From TMED14 sp964475135 (GTDB lineage Bacteria; Bacteroidota; Bacteroidia; Flavobacteriales; Schleiferiaceae): DNA of 64,000 bases. The stretch lies in assembly GCA_964475135.1 (NCBI GenBank), contig CAYYWL010000001.1, positions 62,001 through 126,000 of the forward strand, given 5' to 3'. This document shows positions 51,167 to 59,144 of this stretch, in pieces. The notes below the pieces were generated by a model. The model was not told the origin of the DNA. It worked only from the letters and a program-made list of their open reading frames with translations, and ran no database searches. The translations under genes and the position numbers were made by a program. Within the stretch, counting starts at the first letter, position 1. Every line of letters begins with the position of its first letter.

Positions 51167-51619
51167 TTATGCTTCGACAGGTACCACTTCGAAATGGAAG
51201 TCAACTACCACTTCGCGGTGCAGGCGAACTTTCGCGCTGTTTTTGCCCGATACTTTGATCGAACCACCGGCAATCTGAATGAACTTCTTGTCGATTTGGT
51301 GTCCCAATTTCGCAAGTTCTGCAGCTACATCTTGGTTGGTCACTGCACCGAACAACTTAGCGCCAGCACCAGCCTTTGCTTCGATCTTCAGGTCCACGTG
51401 ACGCAATGCTTCTGCGGTCTTGTTCGCGGTTTCTACCATCTTCGCCTCTTTGTGGGCGCGCTGCTTCAAGTCCTCTGCGAGAACTTTTTTAGCTGAGGTA
51501 GTTGCGAGAATCGCGTAGCCTTGCGGGATCAAGTAGTTACGACCGTAGCCGTTCTTTACCACGATCACATCGTCTTTGAACCCAAGGTTCTCAACGTCTT
51601 GCTTAAGAATAACTTCCAT
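51167..51619 (-). CDS. rplI: 50S ribosomal protein L9
   Basis: 150 residues. The N-terminal domain MEVILKQDVENLGFKDDVI with VKNGYGRNYLIPQGYA is diagnostic. A long connecting helix (about 45-78) leads to the C-terminal rRNA-binding domain with LFGAVTNQDVA and VRLHREVVVDFHFEV. It is last in the rpsF-rpsR-rplI operon. Confidence 0.98.
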   Translation of the reverse strand: MEVILKQDVENLGFKDDVIVVKNGYGRNYLIPQGYAILATTSAKKVLAEDLKQRAHKEAKMVETANKTAEALRHVDLKIEAKAGAGAKLFGAVTNQDVAAELAKLGHQIDKKFIQIAGGSIKVSGKNSAKVRLHREVVVDFHFEVVPVEA

Positions 51620-51628
51620 GACCTCGAC

Positions 51629-51916
51629 TTATTTAAGGTTATCAGCAACGTAGGGCATGAGAGACAAGTGGCGCGCACGCTTGATCGCCTGGGCGAGTTT
51701 GCGCTGGTACTTCAGTGAAGTTCCAGTGAGGCGACGGGGAAGGATCTTGCCTTGTTCGTTGACAAAACGAAGGAGGTAGTCGGGATCCTTGTAGTCGATG
51801 TGCTTAATGCCGTACTTCTTGAAGCGGCAGTACTTCTTGTTCACCGACGAGTCGATGGCAATTGGCTGCAGGTAGCGGATTTCGCTGGTACCGGTGGGTT
51901 CTAAATTCGTGCTCAT
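51629..51916 (-). CDS. rpsR: 30S ribosomal protein S18, zinc-free form
   Basis: 95 residues. S18 pairs with S6 on the 30S platform. It has KKYCRFKKYGIKHIDYKDPDYL, FVNEQGKILPRRLTGTSLKYQRKLAQAIKRARHL split across the centre, and LMPYVADNL at the end. Only one Cys remains, so this is the C-minus type. It lies between S6 (3 nt) and L9 (9 nt). Confidence 0.97.
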   Translation of the reverse strand: MSTNLEPTGTSEIRYLQPIAIDSSVNKKYCRFKKYGIKHIDYKDPDYLLRFVNEQGKILPRRLTGTSLKYQRKLAQAIKRARHLSLMPYVADNLK

Positions 51917-51919
51917 GTC

Positions 51920-52255
51920 TTAAGCGTTTTTAACCTTATCACGGCGCTTTGCTGCGTAGGCTACACCATGCTGGTCCAGAACTACGGTCAAAAAGCGAAG
52001 AACGCGCTCGTCGCGCTTCATATCCAGCTCAAGGCTGGCAATAGTTGTTGAAGGAGCGGTGAACTCTACAAGATTGTAGAATCCAGACTTCTTTTTGTCG
52101 ATGGGGTACGCAAGCTTGCGCAGGCCCCAACGCTCTACGTTGATGATGGAACCACCGGCAGCTTTAATGCTGCTAGTGTATTTATCCACCGTTTCCCTTA
52201 TCTGATCATCAGACAAGACGGGATTTAGGATGAAAACGGTTTCGTATTGATTCAT
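51920..52255 (-). CDS. rpsF: 30S ribosomal protein S6
   Basis: 111 residues from ATG 52255; the longer frame upstream lies beyond the promoter. S6 binds the central domain of 16S rRNA together with S18. It reads MNQYETVFILNPVLSDDQI, has RWGLRKLAYPIDKKKSGFYNLVEF, and ends at a basic tail without the poly-Glu extension of E. coli. It is first in the operon. Confidence 0.97.
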   Translation of the reverse strand: MNQYETVFILNPVLSDDQIRETVDKYTSSIKAAGGSIINVERWGLRKLAYPIDKKKSGFYNLVEFTAPSTTIASLELDMKRDERVLRFLTVVLDQHGVAYAAKRRDKVKNA

Positions 52256-52279
52256 GAGAAAAGTTCCTTTAAAGGGGTG

Positions 52280-52287
52280 CAAAGATA
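52280..52287 (-). promoter_or_regulatory. rpsF promoter -7 element TAtcTTTG
   Basis: An exact consensus on the minus strand, 24 nt before the rpsF ATG. A TTG lies 15 nt further upstream, separated by a seven-T tract. Confidence 0.75.
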
Positions 52288-52310
52288 TAAAAAAATCCGG
52301 TTCAATAGCC

Positions 52311-52781
52311 CTAATATTCAAAGTATTCAGGGAGCGCATTGACCATTTCAAAGTAGTCGCGAAGGGCATAATGCGGTTCCTTGGTCGCCGCGGTATGGCG
52401 AAATGCAATCCACCAGTGGGTGGGCAGTCCCGCGGTGTCTGGATCCCAAACGCCCATTCCGTCTGGGCGTACTGTGGATCGATGGATTAAGGAATCCGGA
52501 GTCTCCCAAATAATGTAGGCTTGCTCATCGCGCCACAGTACGGCGATTTGGAACCAGCCAGAGTCCGAACGCTCTTCGGGGATGTACACGGTCATTCCCT
52601 CCAATTCGCGGATTTGGTAGTCCGCGCTCCGAACGTTGCGAAAGTAGAGGTAGCGGCTGTGCTGAAGACGGGTGCGGAGCTCGGGGGCAACCGAACGAAG
52701 TTCCGCCCCCCATGTCGTTGCGACGACCACCGCGGCGATGATGCCGACGGTCCAAACCACTAAACGAACTTCACTGCGCAT
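52311..52781 (-). CDS. Membrane-anchored protein of unknown function
   Basis: 156 residues. One N-terminal membrane segment covers about residues 6-24, followed by a soluble domain with several Trp/Tyr residues (SGWFQIAVLWRDEQAYIIWETP; WDPDTAGLPTHWWIAFRHTAA). I do not recognise a family. It ends 23 nt upstream of the rpsF promoter element and diverges from the carotenoid gene, 49 nt apart. No clear promoter is seen. Confidence 0.65.
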   Translation of the reverse strand: MRSEVRLVVWTVGIIAAVVVATTWGAELRSVAPELRTRLQHSRYLYFRNVRSADYQIRELEGMTVYIPEERSDSGWFQIAVLWRDEQAYIIWETPDSLIHRSTVRPDGMGVWDPDTAGLPTHWWIAFRHTAATKEPHYALRDYFEMVNALPEYFEY

Positions 52782-52818
52782 GCCACGTTAACCCTGCATC
52801 TTGCCCAAGGTTCAACTG

Positions 52819-52826
52819 TACTTTTG
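52819..52826 (+). promoter_or_regulatory. Promoter -7 element TActTTTG of the carotenoid gene
   Basis: An exact consensus, 4 nt before ATG 52831. A TTG at 52801-52803 lies 15 nt upstream. It fixes the start at 52831 rather than 52801. Confidence 0.72.
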
Positions 52827-52830
52827 TCTG

Positions 52831-53457
52831 ATGCCGTACCGAATTGCCCTCCTTATTGTTGCTGTTACACATTTGGTCGGAACCCTTGGGCTCCGCACCC
52901 CCTACGCCGGGTGGATGATTCTGCTGACGCCGGTTCACCTTTTGGTGAGTTTCGCACTGCTCTACGGTCAGTCCACACATACCGACCGCCTAAAGGTGGG
53001 TCTCTTTATTGTGTACGCTATTGGCCTCGGAATCGAAATGATCGGTGTCAACACTGGATTCCCCTTTGGACGCTATGTGTACCTCGAGGGCCTTGGTCCG
53101 CAGATTGCTGGCACACCCTGGTTGATCGGATTGAATTGGGCCCTCCTAACCCTCGCGAGCGCCTCATTTATCTCTGATTTTTTGGCGGATGGAAGCCGCC
53201 TTCAGCGCGCACTTTTGGCCTCGGTCCTCATGCTCGGGCTGGACGTGCTCATGGAGCCAGTGGCCCAAGCGCACCGCCTTTGGATGTTTGCAGGCGGAAT
53301 CGCACCCTGGCAGAACTACGTCGCTTGGTTTGCAGTGGCGTTTGCCGCCCAGTGGGTACTGGGGCCGCGCGTGACCACCAACCGCCTTGCATTGCCCATT
53401 TTGATTGCGCAAGCCGCTTTTTTTGCCATCTCATGGCTGTGGCCGGTGGCCATCTAA
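52831..53457 (+). CDS. Carotenoid biosynthesis protein, CruF-like (DUF422)
   Basis: 208 residues, an integral membrane protein with about six or seven segments. The motif GIEMIGVNTGFPFGRYVYLEGLGPQIAGTPWLIGLNWALL matches the CruF/DUF422 core. CruF-type enzymes hydrate the psi end of carotenoids. Other carotenoid genes (crtB, crtI, crtY) are not in the window, so the pathway step is inferred from family only. The end lies 24 nt before the dnaX start. Confidence 0.85.
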   Translation: MPYRIALLIVAVTHLVGTLGLRTPYAGWMILLTPVHLLVSFALLYGQSTHTDRLKVGLFIVYAIGLGIEMIGVNTGFPFGRYVYLEGLGPQIAGTPWLIGLNWALLTLASASFISDFLADGSRLQRALLASVLMLGLDVLMEPVAQAHRLWMFAGGIAPWQNYVAWFAVAFAAQWVLGPRVTTNRLALPILIAQAAFFAISWLWPVAI

Positions 53458-53461
53458 TCCG

Positions 53462-53469
53462 TAGGTTTG
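53462..53469 (+). promoter_or_regulatory. Putative dnaX promoter element TAggTTTG
   Basis: An exact consensus, 12 nt before ATG 53482 and immediately after the carotenoid gene's stop. Confidence 0.6.
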
Positions 53470-53481
53470 CAGTCCCTCCTC

Positions 53482-55451
53482 ATGGAACAGAACTACCTCG
53501 TTTCGGCCCGCAAGTACCGCCCCGCTGCCTTTCAGTCAGTAGTTGGCCAGCAGCACGTTACCGAGACCTTAGAACACGAAGTAGTTAGCGGACGCCTCGC
53601 TCAGGCATTGCTGTTTACCGGGCCTCGCGGGGTAGGCAAGACGACCTGTGCGCGAATTCTGGCACGTCGAATCAACGAGGTACACACCGGTGAGGGCCTC
53701 GACTACAGCCTCAATATTTTTGAGCTTGACGCCGCGTCCAACAACACAGTTGACGACATTCGGCAGCTCATCGACCAAGTTCGCTTTGCGCCCCAAATGG
53801 GAACCTACAAAGTGTACATCATCGACGAGGTGCACATGCTTTCTCAGGCCGCGTTCAATGCCTTTCTCAAAACTCTTGAAGAACCGCCGGCGCACGCCGT
53901 CTTCATCTTGGCGACAACCGAAAAGCATAAGGTCCTTCCGACCATCCTTTCGCGCTGCCAAATTTTTGATTTTAAGCGCATCGGAATCGGCGACATCGCC
54001 GACCACCTTCAGTGGGTTGCCCAGCAAGAGGGTTTAGGTGCCGAGCCCGAGGCTCTTCACGCCATCGCCGAAAAGGCCGACGGGTCCTTGCGCGACTCGC
54101 TCTCAATTTTTGACCGCATTGCAGCTTTTGCACAGGGCGGAACCTTGACCTACGAACTCGTTCGCCAAAACCTTCAACTCGTCGACCGAGCACTGTTCGT
54201 TAACTTATGGAGTTCCATTGAGCACGGTGACCGTGCATCCATTCTCAACGCGGTGCAGCACGTGCTGGATCAGGGCTTTGACCTTCAGCGCTTTTTGATG
54301 GGCTTTGCCGGCTACGTTCGCGAGCTCCTTTTGGCACAGCATCCTGCGACGGTGGCGTTACTGGACGTCCCCGATTCCGCAAAGCAGCAGCTTCTCGAGG
54401 CAGCAACTCAATCCAGTGCAGCCCGCACCGCTTCGGCGCTCAAGCGCTTGGTGGCGGCAGACGCCGGCTACCGGACCGCCAGCAATGCCCGATGGCACGT
54501 TGAGGTCGCCCTTCTTGATCTAGTTCCTGACCACGAGTTAGACGAAAAAAAAAAGCCCAGTAGGTTAGAAACGGCACCCGCCCCAGCTGCTTCACCGCAA
54601 CTGGTAAGCCCACCATTGAATGAAGCGCTGACAACGCCAGTCAATGCCCCAGTTGACCAACCGCTCACTCCTCCAGAGATTGTAAAGGCAAGCGAGCCAA
54701 TCTCANNNNNNNNNNNNNNNNNNNNNNNNNNNNNNNNNNNNNNNNNNNNNNNNNNNNNNNNNNNNNNNNNNNNNNNNNNNNNNNNNNNNNNNNNNNNNNN
54801 NNNNNAATCTCAGCCAACCTCGCTGGTTCAGCCAACGAGCCAGCAGCCAACCTTGCTAGCCCGGCCAACGAGCCAGCAGCCAACCTCGCTAACCTTAGCC
54901 AACAAATTGGAAACCAGCAACTAGTAACCAGTGAGCCGACAATCCAGCCGGCTGCAGTTCCGCCTCGGGCACGCCGCACCGCGTTCTCGCTGAAGGACCT
55001 AGGGCTGAAGCCGGAGCAAGCCATCACTGAGGCGCTTGCTTCGGATCATAAGGAAGAAATTGAGATTCCGCACACAGAACGAAATTTGCGCCCGTTTACC
55101 CAACAAGCGTTGGACAACGCATGGAGGGATTCTGAGCAACTCTTTCACGATGCACCATTGGTCAAGTCGCTCGTGCAGACTGTAGTACCCGTGCTCGAAG
55201 GTGATGCTGTGATTAGGGTGAGCCTTGAAAACGAACTTCAAGAGACCCTGATGCACGCGGAGCGCGATCGCCTTGTACCGTTTTTAAGGCAGGTCCTTCA
55301 AAATGACTCGATTAAACTTCAGACCGTCGTTCAAGAGGGTTCGGTCAACGCGAAGCTTGTCTACACCCCTGACGAGCGTTATGCATTTTTGTTAGAAAAA
55401 AATCCGCATTTAGACGATTTTCGAAGAGAATTTCAGCTAGACATCGAATAA
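53482..55451 (+). CDS. dnaX: DNA polymerase III subunit gamma/tau, interrupted by an assembly gap
   Basis: Start ATG 53482 (the TTG at 53467 lies in the promoter). The clamp-loader ATPase domain has Walker A GPRGVGKTTCARILARRIN near residue 46, FELDAASNNTVDDIRQLID, Walker B YIIDEVHMLSQAAFNAFL and sensor 1 FILATTEKHKVLPTILSRCQ (SRC arginine finger). The four-Cys zinc module normally between Walker A and LDAASNN is absent. After residue ~350 comes a Pro/Ala/Thr linker holding a 100-N gap, then a C-terminal domain (NLRPFTQQALDNAWRDSE to the end, frame shifted relative to the first part). Both edges share AATCTCA; collapsing them restores one frame. It loads the sliding clamp in the replisome. 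Confidence 0.93.
54706..54805. other. Assembly gap (100 N) in a dnaX repeat
   Basis: Exactly 100 N. The left edge ends in AATCTCA and the right edge starts with the same seven bases; fusing there keeps the dnaX frame (...EPISANLAG...). Additional 33-bp repeat copies may be hidden. Confidence 0.9.
54813..54896 (+). repeat. 33-bp tandem repeat in the dnaX linker
   Basis: Two full units (54831-54863 and 54864-54896) beginning GCCAACGAGCCAGCAGCC, preceded by an 18-bp partial unit. Each unit encodes ANEPAANLA plus two variable residues. It adjoins the assembly gap. Confidence 0.88.
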
Positions 55452-55468
55452 TCCTGCGGATTCTTTGA

Positions 55469-55476
55469 TACTTTTG
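55469..55476 (+). promoter_or_regulatory. icd promoter -7 element TActTTTG
   Basis: An exact consensus, 8 nt before ATG 55485 and 17 nt after the dnaX stop. Confidence 0.7.
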
Positions 55477-55484
55477 CATTCCTT

Positions 55485-56711
55485 ATGCAGAAGATTAAAG
55501 TAATCAATCCAATCGTCGAACTCGACGGCGATGAAATGACCCGAATCATCTGGTCGTTTATCAAAAACAAACTCATCCTTCCGTACGTCGACGTTGACAT
55601 TAAGTACTTTGACCTGGGAATGGAACATCGCGACGCCACCAAGGACCAAGTAACGGTCGACGCCGCCGAGGCGATTAAAAAGTACAATGTGGGCATCAAA
55701 TGCGCCACGATTACGCCCGACGAGCAGCGTGTCAAAGAGTTTAACCTCAAGCAGATGTGGAAGTCTCCGAACGGAACGATTCGCAATATTCTGGACGGAA
55801 CTGTGTTCCGCGAGCCCATTGTGATGGCGAATATTCCGCGATTGGTAACCACATGGAACAAACCCATCGTTATTGGCCGCCACGCGTTTGGCGACCAGTA
55901 CCGTGCCACCGACACTACGGTGAAGGGTAAGGGCAAGTTGACCATGACCTTCACTCCTGAAGACGGTAGCGAGCCCCAGACTTGGGAAGTTTACAACTTC
56001 AAGGGCGACGGCGTTGCGCTCAGTATGTACAACACCGACGAGTCCATAGCGGGATTCGCGCGCAGCTGTTTTAACATGGCATTCGATAAAAAGTGGCCAC
56101 TGTACTTGAGTACCAAGAATACCATTCTCAAGAAGTACGACGGACGCTTCAAGGACATCTTTGAAGAAATCTACCAGGCTGAATTTAAGGACAAGTACGA
56201 GGCAGCTGGGATCACCTACGAGCACCGACTTATCGACGACATGGTGGCTTCGGCCCTAAAGTGGGAAGGTTCATTTGTGTGGGCTTGCAAAAACTACGAC
56301 GGTGATGTCCAGTCCGACACGGTAGCCCAGGGCTTTGGCTCGCTTGGGTTGATGACCTCGGTCCTCATTACTCCTGACGGTAAGACGATGGAGGCAGAGG
56401 CTGCGCACGGAACCGTGACCCGCCACTACCGCCAGCACCAGCAGGGCAAGCCGACGAGCACCAACCCCATTGCTTCGATTTTCGCGTGGACGCGCGGTTT
56501 GGCGCACCGAGGCAAGCTCGATGGAAACGCTGAGCTAATTCGTTTTTGCGAGACCCTTGAGCAAGTATGCATTGATGTGGTCGAAAGTGGCCGTATGACC
56601 AAGGACCTCGCGGTGTGCATTCACGGTAACAAGGTGGAGCACGGAACCCATTACCTCTACACCGAGGAGTTCCTTGACGCTTTGGACGCCGAGCTTCGCG
56701 CCCGACTTTAA
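55485..56711 (+). CDS. icd: NADP-dependent isocitrate dehydrogenase, eukaryote-like type
   Basis: 408 residues. It oxidatively decarboxylates isocitrate to 2-oxoglutarate. The start KVINPIVELDGDEMTRIIW, the segment WKSPNGTIRNILDGTVFREPI, RHAFGDQYRATD and metal-site YDGDVQSDTVAQGFGSLGLM identify the dimeric subfamily shared with eukaryotic IDH1/2, not the E. coli Icd type. GTVTRHYRQHQQGKPTSTNP carries the NADP-specificity region. Its stop overlaps the convergent glycosyltransferase end by 4 nt. Confidence 0.97.
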   Translation: MQKIKVINPIVELDGDEMTRIIWSFIKNKLILPYVDVDIKYFDLGMEHRDATKDQVTVDAAEAIKKYNVGIKCATITPDEQRVKEFNLKQMWKSPNGTIRNILDGTVFREPIVMANIPRLVTTWNKPIVIGRHAFGDQYRATDTTVKGKGKLTMTFTPEDGSEPQTWEVYNFKGDGVALSMYNTDESIAGFARSCFNMAFDKKWPLYLSTKNTILKKYDGRFKDIFEEIYQAEFKDKYEAAGITYEHRLIDDMVASALKWEGSFVWACKNYDGDVQSDTVAQGFGSLGLMTSVLITPDGKTMEAEAAHGTVTRHYRQHQQGKPTSTNPIASIFAWTRGLAHRGKLDGNAELIRFCETLEQVCIDVVESGRMTKDLAVCIHGNKVEHGTHYLYTEEFLDALDAELRARL

Positions 56712-57130
56712 ATTTTAAGGCGGACGGCGGCTGCGGCCGCAAGAATCCAATTTTTTGCCGAAGGGCCTGCCGCNNNNNNNNNNNNNNNNNNNNNNNNNNN
56801 NNNNNNNNNNNNNNNNNNNNNNNNNNNNNNNNNNNNNNNNNNNNNNNNNNNNNNNNNNNNNNNNNNNNNNNNNTCGTCCGCATCGAGAAAGGCGATCCAG
56901 TCTCCGGTGGCGGCTGCGGAACCGCTGTTGCGCGCTGCACCAAGCCCCAAATTTTCACGGTGTGAAACCACTCGAACGTTGGGCCACCCCCAACTAGCTA
57001 CGAGCTCGGCGCACGCACCAAGAGAGGCGTCATCGACAACGAGTACCTCGTACGCGTCTAAGGCGCTGCGCACGGCTTCGTGCAACGTGCCTTCTGCATT
57101 GAAGCAGGGAATCACGACCGAAATCCTCAC
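56708..57130 (-). CDS. Family 2 glycosyltransferase, interrupted by an assembly gap
   Basis: A GTG start at 57130 overlaps the upstream gene's stop (GTGA). The N-terminal 85 residues are a GT-A fold start: ISVVIPCFNAEGTLHEAVRSAL, VLVVDDASLGACAELV, NLGLGAARNSG and the DxD-like WIAFLDAD, where the gap begins. After the gap 21 residues (GPSAKNWILAAAAAVRLKI) lead to a TAA at 56708. GT2 enzymes usually have 230-330 residues, so several hundred bases may be missing. The 3' end overlaps icd by 4 nt. Confidence 0.8.
   Translation of the reverse strand: MRISVVIPCFNAEGTLHEAVRSALDAYEVLVVDDASLGACAELVASWGWPNVRVVSHRENLGLGAARNSGSAAATGDWIAFLDADXXXXXXXXXXXXXXXXXXXXXXXXXXXXXXXXXXAAGPSAKNWILAAAAAVRLKI
56774..56873. 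other. Assembly gap (100 N)
   Basis: Exactly 100 N, inside a glycosyltransferase gene just after its DxD motif. No shared sequence at the edges. Judged by family length the missing stretch is probably longer than 100 bases. Confidence 0.9.
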
Positions 57131-58191
57131 GTCGCGCGCGGCATAAAGTGGTTCGGAAAAAACTGGTGCAGGACGCGCCGAATGGGTTCTTTGAGGCCTA
57201 ACGCGGTGAGTCCCGCCACGGCCAATCGCACGAGACCCTCGTACGGAATGTGAAGCAGCACGATTGGATGCAGGCGCACAAATCGCGTAAACAGTACACG
57301 GTTGACGCGCAGGTTTGCACTTCGCCGGGCGGAGCTCCAATCTTGGCGATACAGCGAATGGGTCCACCAGGCCGCGACATTTCGGTAGGCGCGCCGAAGC
57401 CGAGCACGGTCGGGTTGGTGGTTTGCGGCAATGTAGTCGACTAGTGCAAGTAGTTCGAGGTAGACGTCGCCCCCTTCGTTGGCCTTCTGGCGCGCGGTTT
57501 CGGAATGCACCCGAAAGTAGTTGAGCACCTCAGGAACAAAGGCGATTCCGCCCTGTTCGAGAAGTTTGATGTAGGTCATCCAGTCCCCGTTGAGGCGCCA
57601 ATTGGGGTCGGCTCCGCCCACAGCGCGAAACGTTTCAAGGCGAATAAGTGCCCCAGAGGCATTGGGAACCACGTTGTGCAGCAGCATAAAATCCCGAATC
57701 TCATTAAGGCCGTCGTTGCGGTGGCCGTCGACCCAGCGCTGGGCCTCGGTTCCGTACACGTAGCGGTAGTGCACGTCAAAACTGTGCATCGCTTGACCCT
57801 CGGAATCGACCAGCATGGACTGACCATAGGCTATAACGAGCTTTGGATCAGACTCCATTACATCAACCAGGCGCTCTAGGAGCTTGGGGTCCGCGTAGTC
57901 GTCACTTTCGGCGATCCACAGGTAGCGGCCTTGGGCGAGCGAGGCGGCTTTGTTCCATTGGGCAAAGGGACTCCCGGAATTGACCTCGTTGGGGTGCACC
58001 GACCACGACGGACGGCCTTCAGCAAAGGCATTCAGCACGCTCAGCGACCCGTCGGGCGAAGCGTCGTCGAGCAACAGCACTTCGAAGTCGGTAAAGGTCT
58101 GGTCGGCGATGCTCTGCAGGCGTAGCGGTAAATAGCGCTCGTGCCGGAAGTTGGGCACCGCCACAGTCACCAAAGGAAGTCGTTCGCGCAT
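57127..58191 (-). CDS. Family 2 glycosyltransferase
   Basis: 354 residues. The GT-A domain occupies about 1-230: VTVAVPNFRHERYLPLRLQS, FEVLLLDDASPDGSL, the donor/metal motif LWIAESDDYADPKLLERLVD, and NGDWMTYIKLLEQGGIAFVPEVLNYFRVHSETA, in which Asp is the likely base. The C-terminal part is helical, with a hydrophobic patch near 310-335. It is coupled to the next glycosyltransferase by a GTGA overlap. Sugar and acceptor are unknown. Confidence 0.92.
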   Translation of the reverse strand: MRERLPLVTVAVPNFRHERYLPLRLQSIADQTFTDFEVLLLDDASPDGSLSVLNAFAEGRPSWSVHPNEVNSGSPFAQWNKAASLAQGRYLWIAESDDYADPKLLERLVDVMESDPKLVIAYGQSMLVDSEGQAMHSFDVHYRYVYGTEAQRWVDGHRNDGLNEIRDFMLLHNVVPNASGALIRLETFRAVGGADPNWRLNGDWMTYIKLLEQGGIAFVPEVLNYFRVHSETARQKANEGGDVYLELLALVDYIAANHQPDRARLRRAYRNVAAWWTHSLYRQDWSSARRSANLRVNRVLFTRFVRLHPIVLLHIPYEGLVRLAVAGLTALGLKEPIRRVLHQFFPNHFMPRAT

Positions 58192-58195
58192 CCCC

Positions 58196-58203
58196 CAAAC
58201 TTA
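58196..58203 (-). promoter_or_regulatory. Promoter -7 element TAagTTTG of the glycosyltransferase pair
   Basis: An exact consensus on the minus strand, 4 nt before ATG 58191. Only 3 bp separate it from the plus-strand element at 58207-58214. Confidence 0.65.
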
Positions 58204-58206
58204 ATG

Positions 58207-58214
58207 TACCTTCA
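58207..58214 (+). promoter_or_regulatory. Candidate promoter element TAccTTcA of the sulfotransferase gene
   Basis: Two mismatches to TAnnTTTG in the last three bases, 6 nt before ATG 58221. It closely resembles the TAccTTcG of the exonuclease III gene. Confidence 0.4.
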
Positions 58215-58220
58215 GCCCCC

Positions 58221-59144
58221 ATGCGCACCGTTTTGTTTGGAATGCCGCGAAGCGGCACAACTTATGGGTTTTCACTGCTCTCAGAGGCACTCAAAGCCCA
58301 AGGGCCGCTCACCGAAGTTTTTGAGCCCAACAAACTCGAAAACAACCAGTTTCACCGCCTTGACGGCATGGTTTGGCCGGACGCCGACGCCACATTGGTG
58401 AAGATTTTGTACTCGAGCCCTGAAATGCACGGGTGGTCGGGTGAAGCCGCTGCCGATGCCTTTGCGCACTTCGATAAAAAGATTTTTTTAGTGCGCGACC
58501 CCCGAGACCGGTGGATTTCTGGATTTTTTTACCGCTGGTTCTACGTGCACAACCCCGACCAGGCTGCCTTTGAATTGGCCCATAAGAAGGTGTGCCAAAA
58601 GGAGGTCAACCCGTCATCTGTGGCGTTTCACCGTCTGCACTCGGACGACCCGCAGGTTCTCCAGGAACACGCCGAAGAACAAAAGCGCAAGCTCGACGAA
58701 CTCTCTGCCTTTTTGGATCGCCTGCGCACCGACGGCTGGTTCATCTGGCACTACGAGGACCTTGTCGACCGCAACTGGGATGCCGTGGAATCTTACCTCG
58801 GATTCAGCCTCAAGGGCGAAGAAGCCTTGCGCGGGAACTTTCGCCACGTCGCCCGGAGCCAAGCGCACAGCGACTGGCGCAGGTGGTTTACCGACTCGGA
58901 CGTCGAATTTTACCGCCCCGTCTTTGAGTCCTACCTCAAGGCACAGGGCTACGATGCATCTGATTGGGCATTGAGCTACCCCGCTGAACTATTGCCCAAG
59001 CAGGGTTCGGCCTACATGTACGGACTTTTTCACCATCCGAACGGACCTTACGCGGTACCCGTTCCGTGGACCCAACGCGCCATACAGTGGGCGCGAACTC
59101 AGGCCAGTCTTGCCCTCAAGGCAGTGGGGCTCAAAAAGCGTTAA
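58221..59144 (+). CDS. PAPS-dependent sulfotransferase family protein
   Basis: 307 residues. The 5'-phosphosulfate loop is VLFGMPRSGTTYGFSLL at the N terminus, and the 3'-phosphate motif is KIFLVRDPRDRWISGFFYRW near residue 90. This arrangement matches bacterial carbohydrate sulfotransferases. The acceptor is unknown; two glycosyltransferases upstream (divergent) and an ABC glycan exporter downstream (convergent) suggest a surface polysaccharide. The end overlaps the convergent exporter ATPase by 4 nt. Confidence 0.85.
   Translation: MRTVLFGMPRSGTTYGFSLLSEALKAQGPLTEVFEPNKLENNQFHRLDGMVWPDADATLVKILYSSPEMHGWSGEAAADAFAHFDKKIFLVRDPRDRWISGFFYRWFYVHNPDQAAFELAHKKVCQKEVNPSSVAFHRLHSDDPQVLQEHAEEQKRKLDELSAFLDRLRTDGWFIWHYEDLVDRNWDAVESYLGFSLKGEEALRGNFRHVARSQAHSDWRRWFTDSDVEFYRPVFESYLKAQGYDASDWALSYPAELLPKQGSAYMYGLFHHPNGPYAVPVPWTQRAIQWARTQASLALKAVGLKKR

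Noticed and set aside
54806..54924. dnaX stop at 54924 in the frame carried across the N block
   Set aside because: That frame is an artefact of the gap length. The correct downstream frame continues to 55451 with a conserved C-terminal domain.
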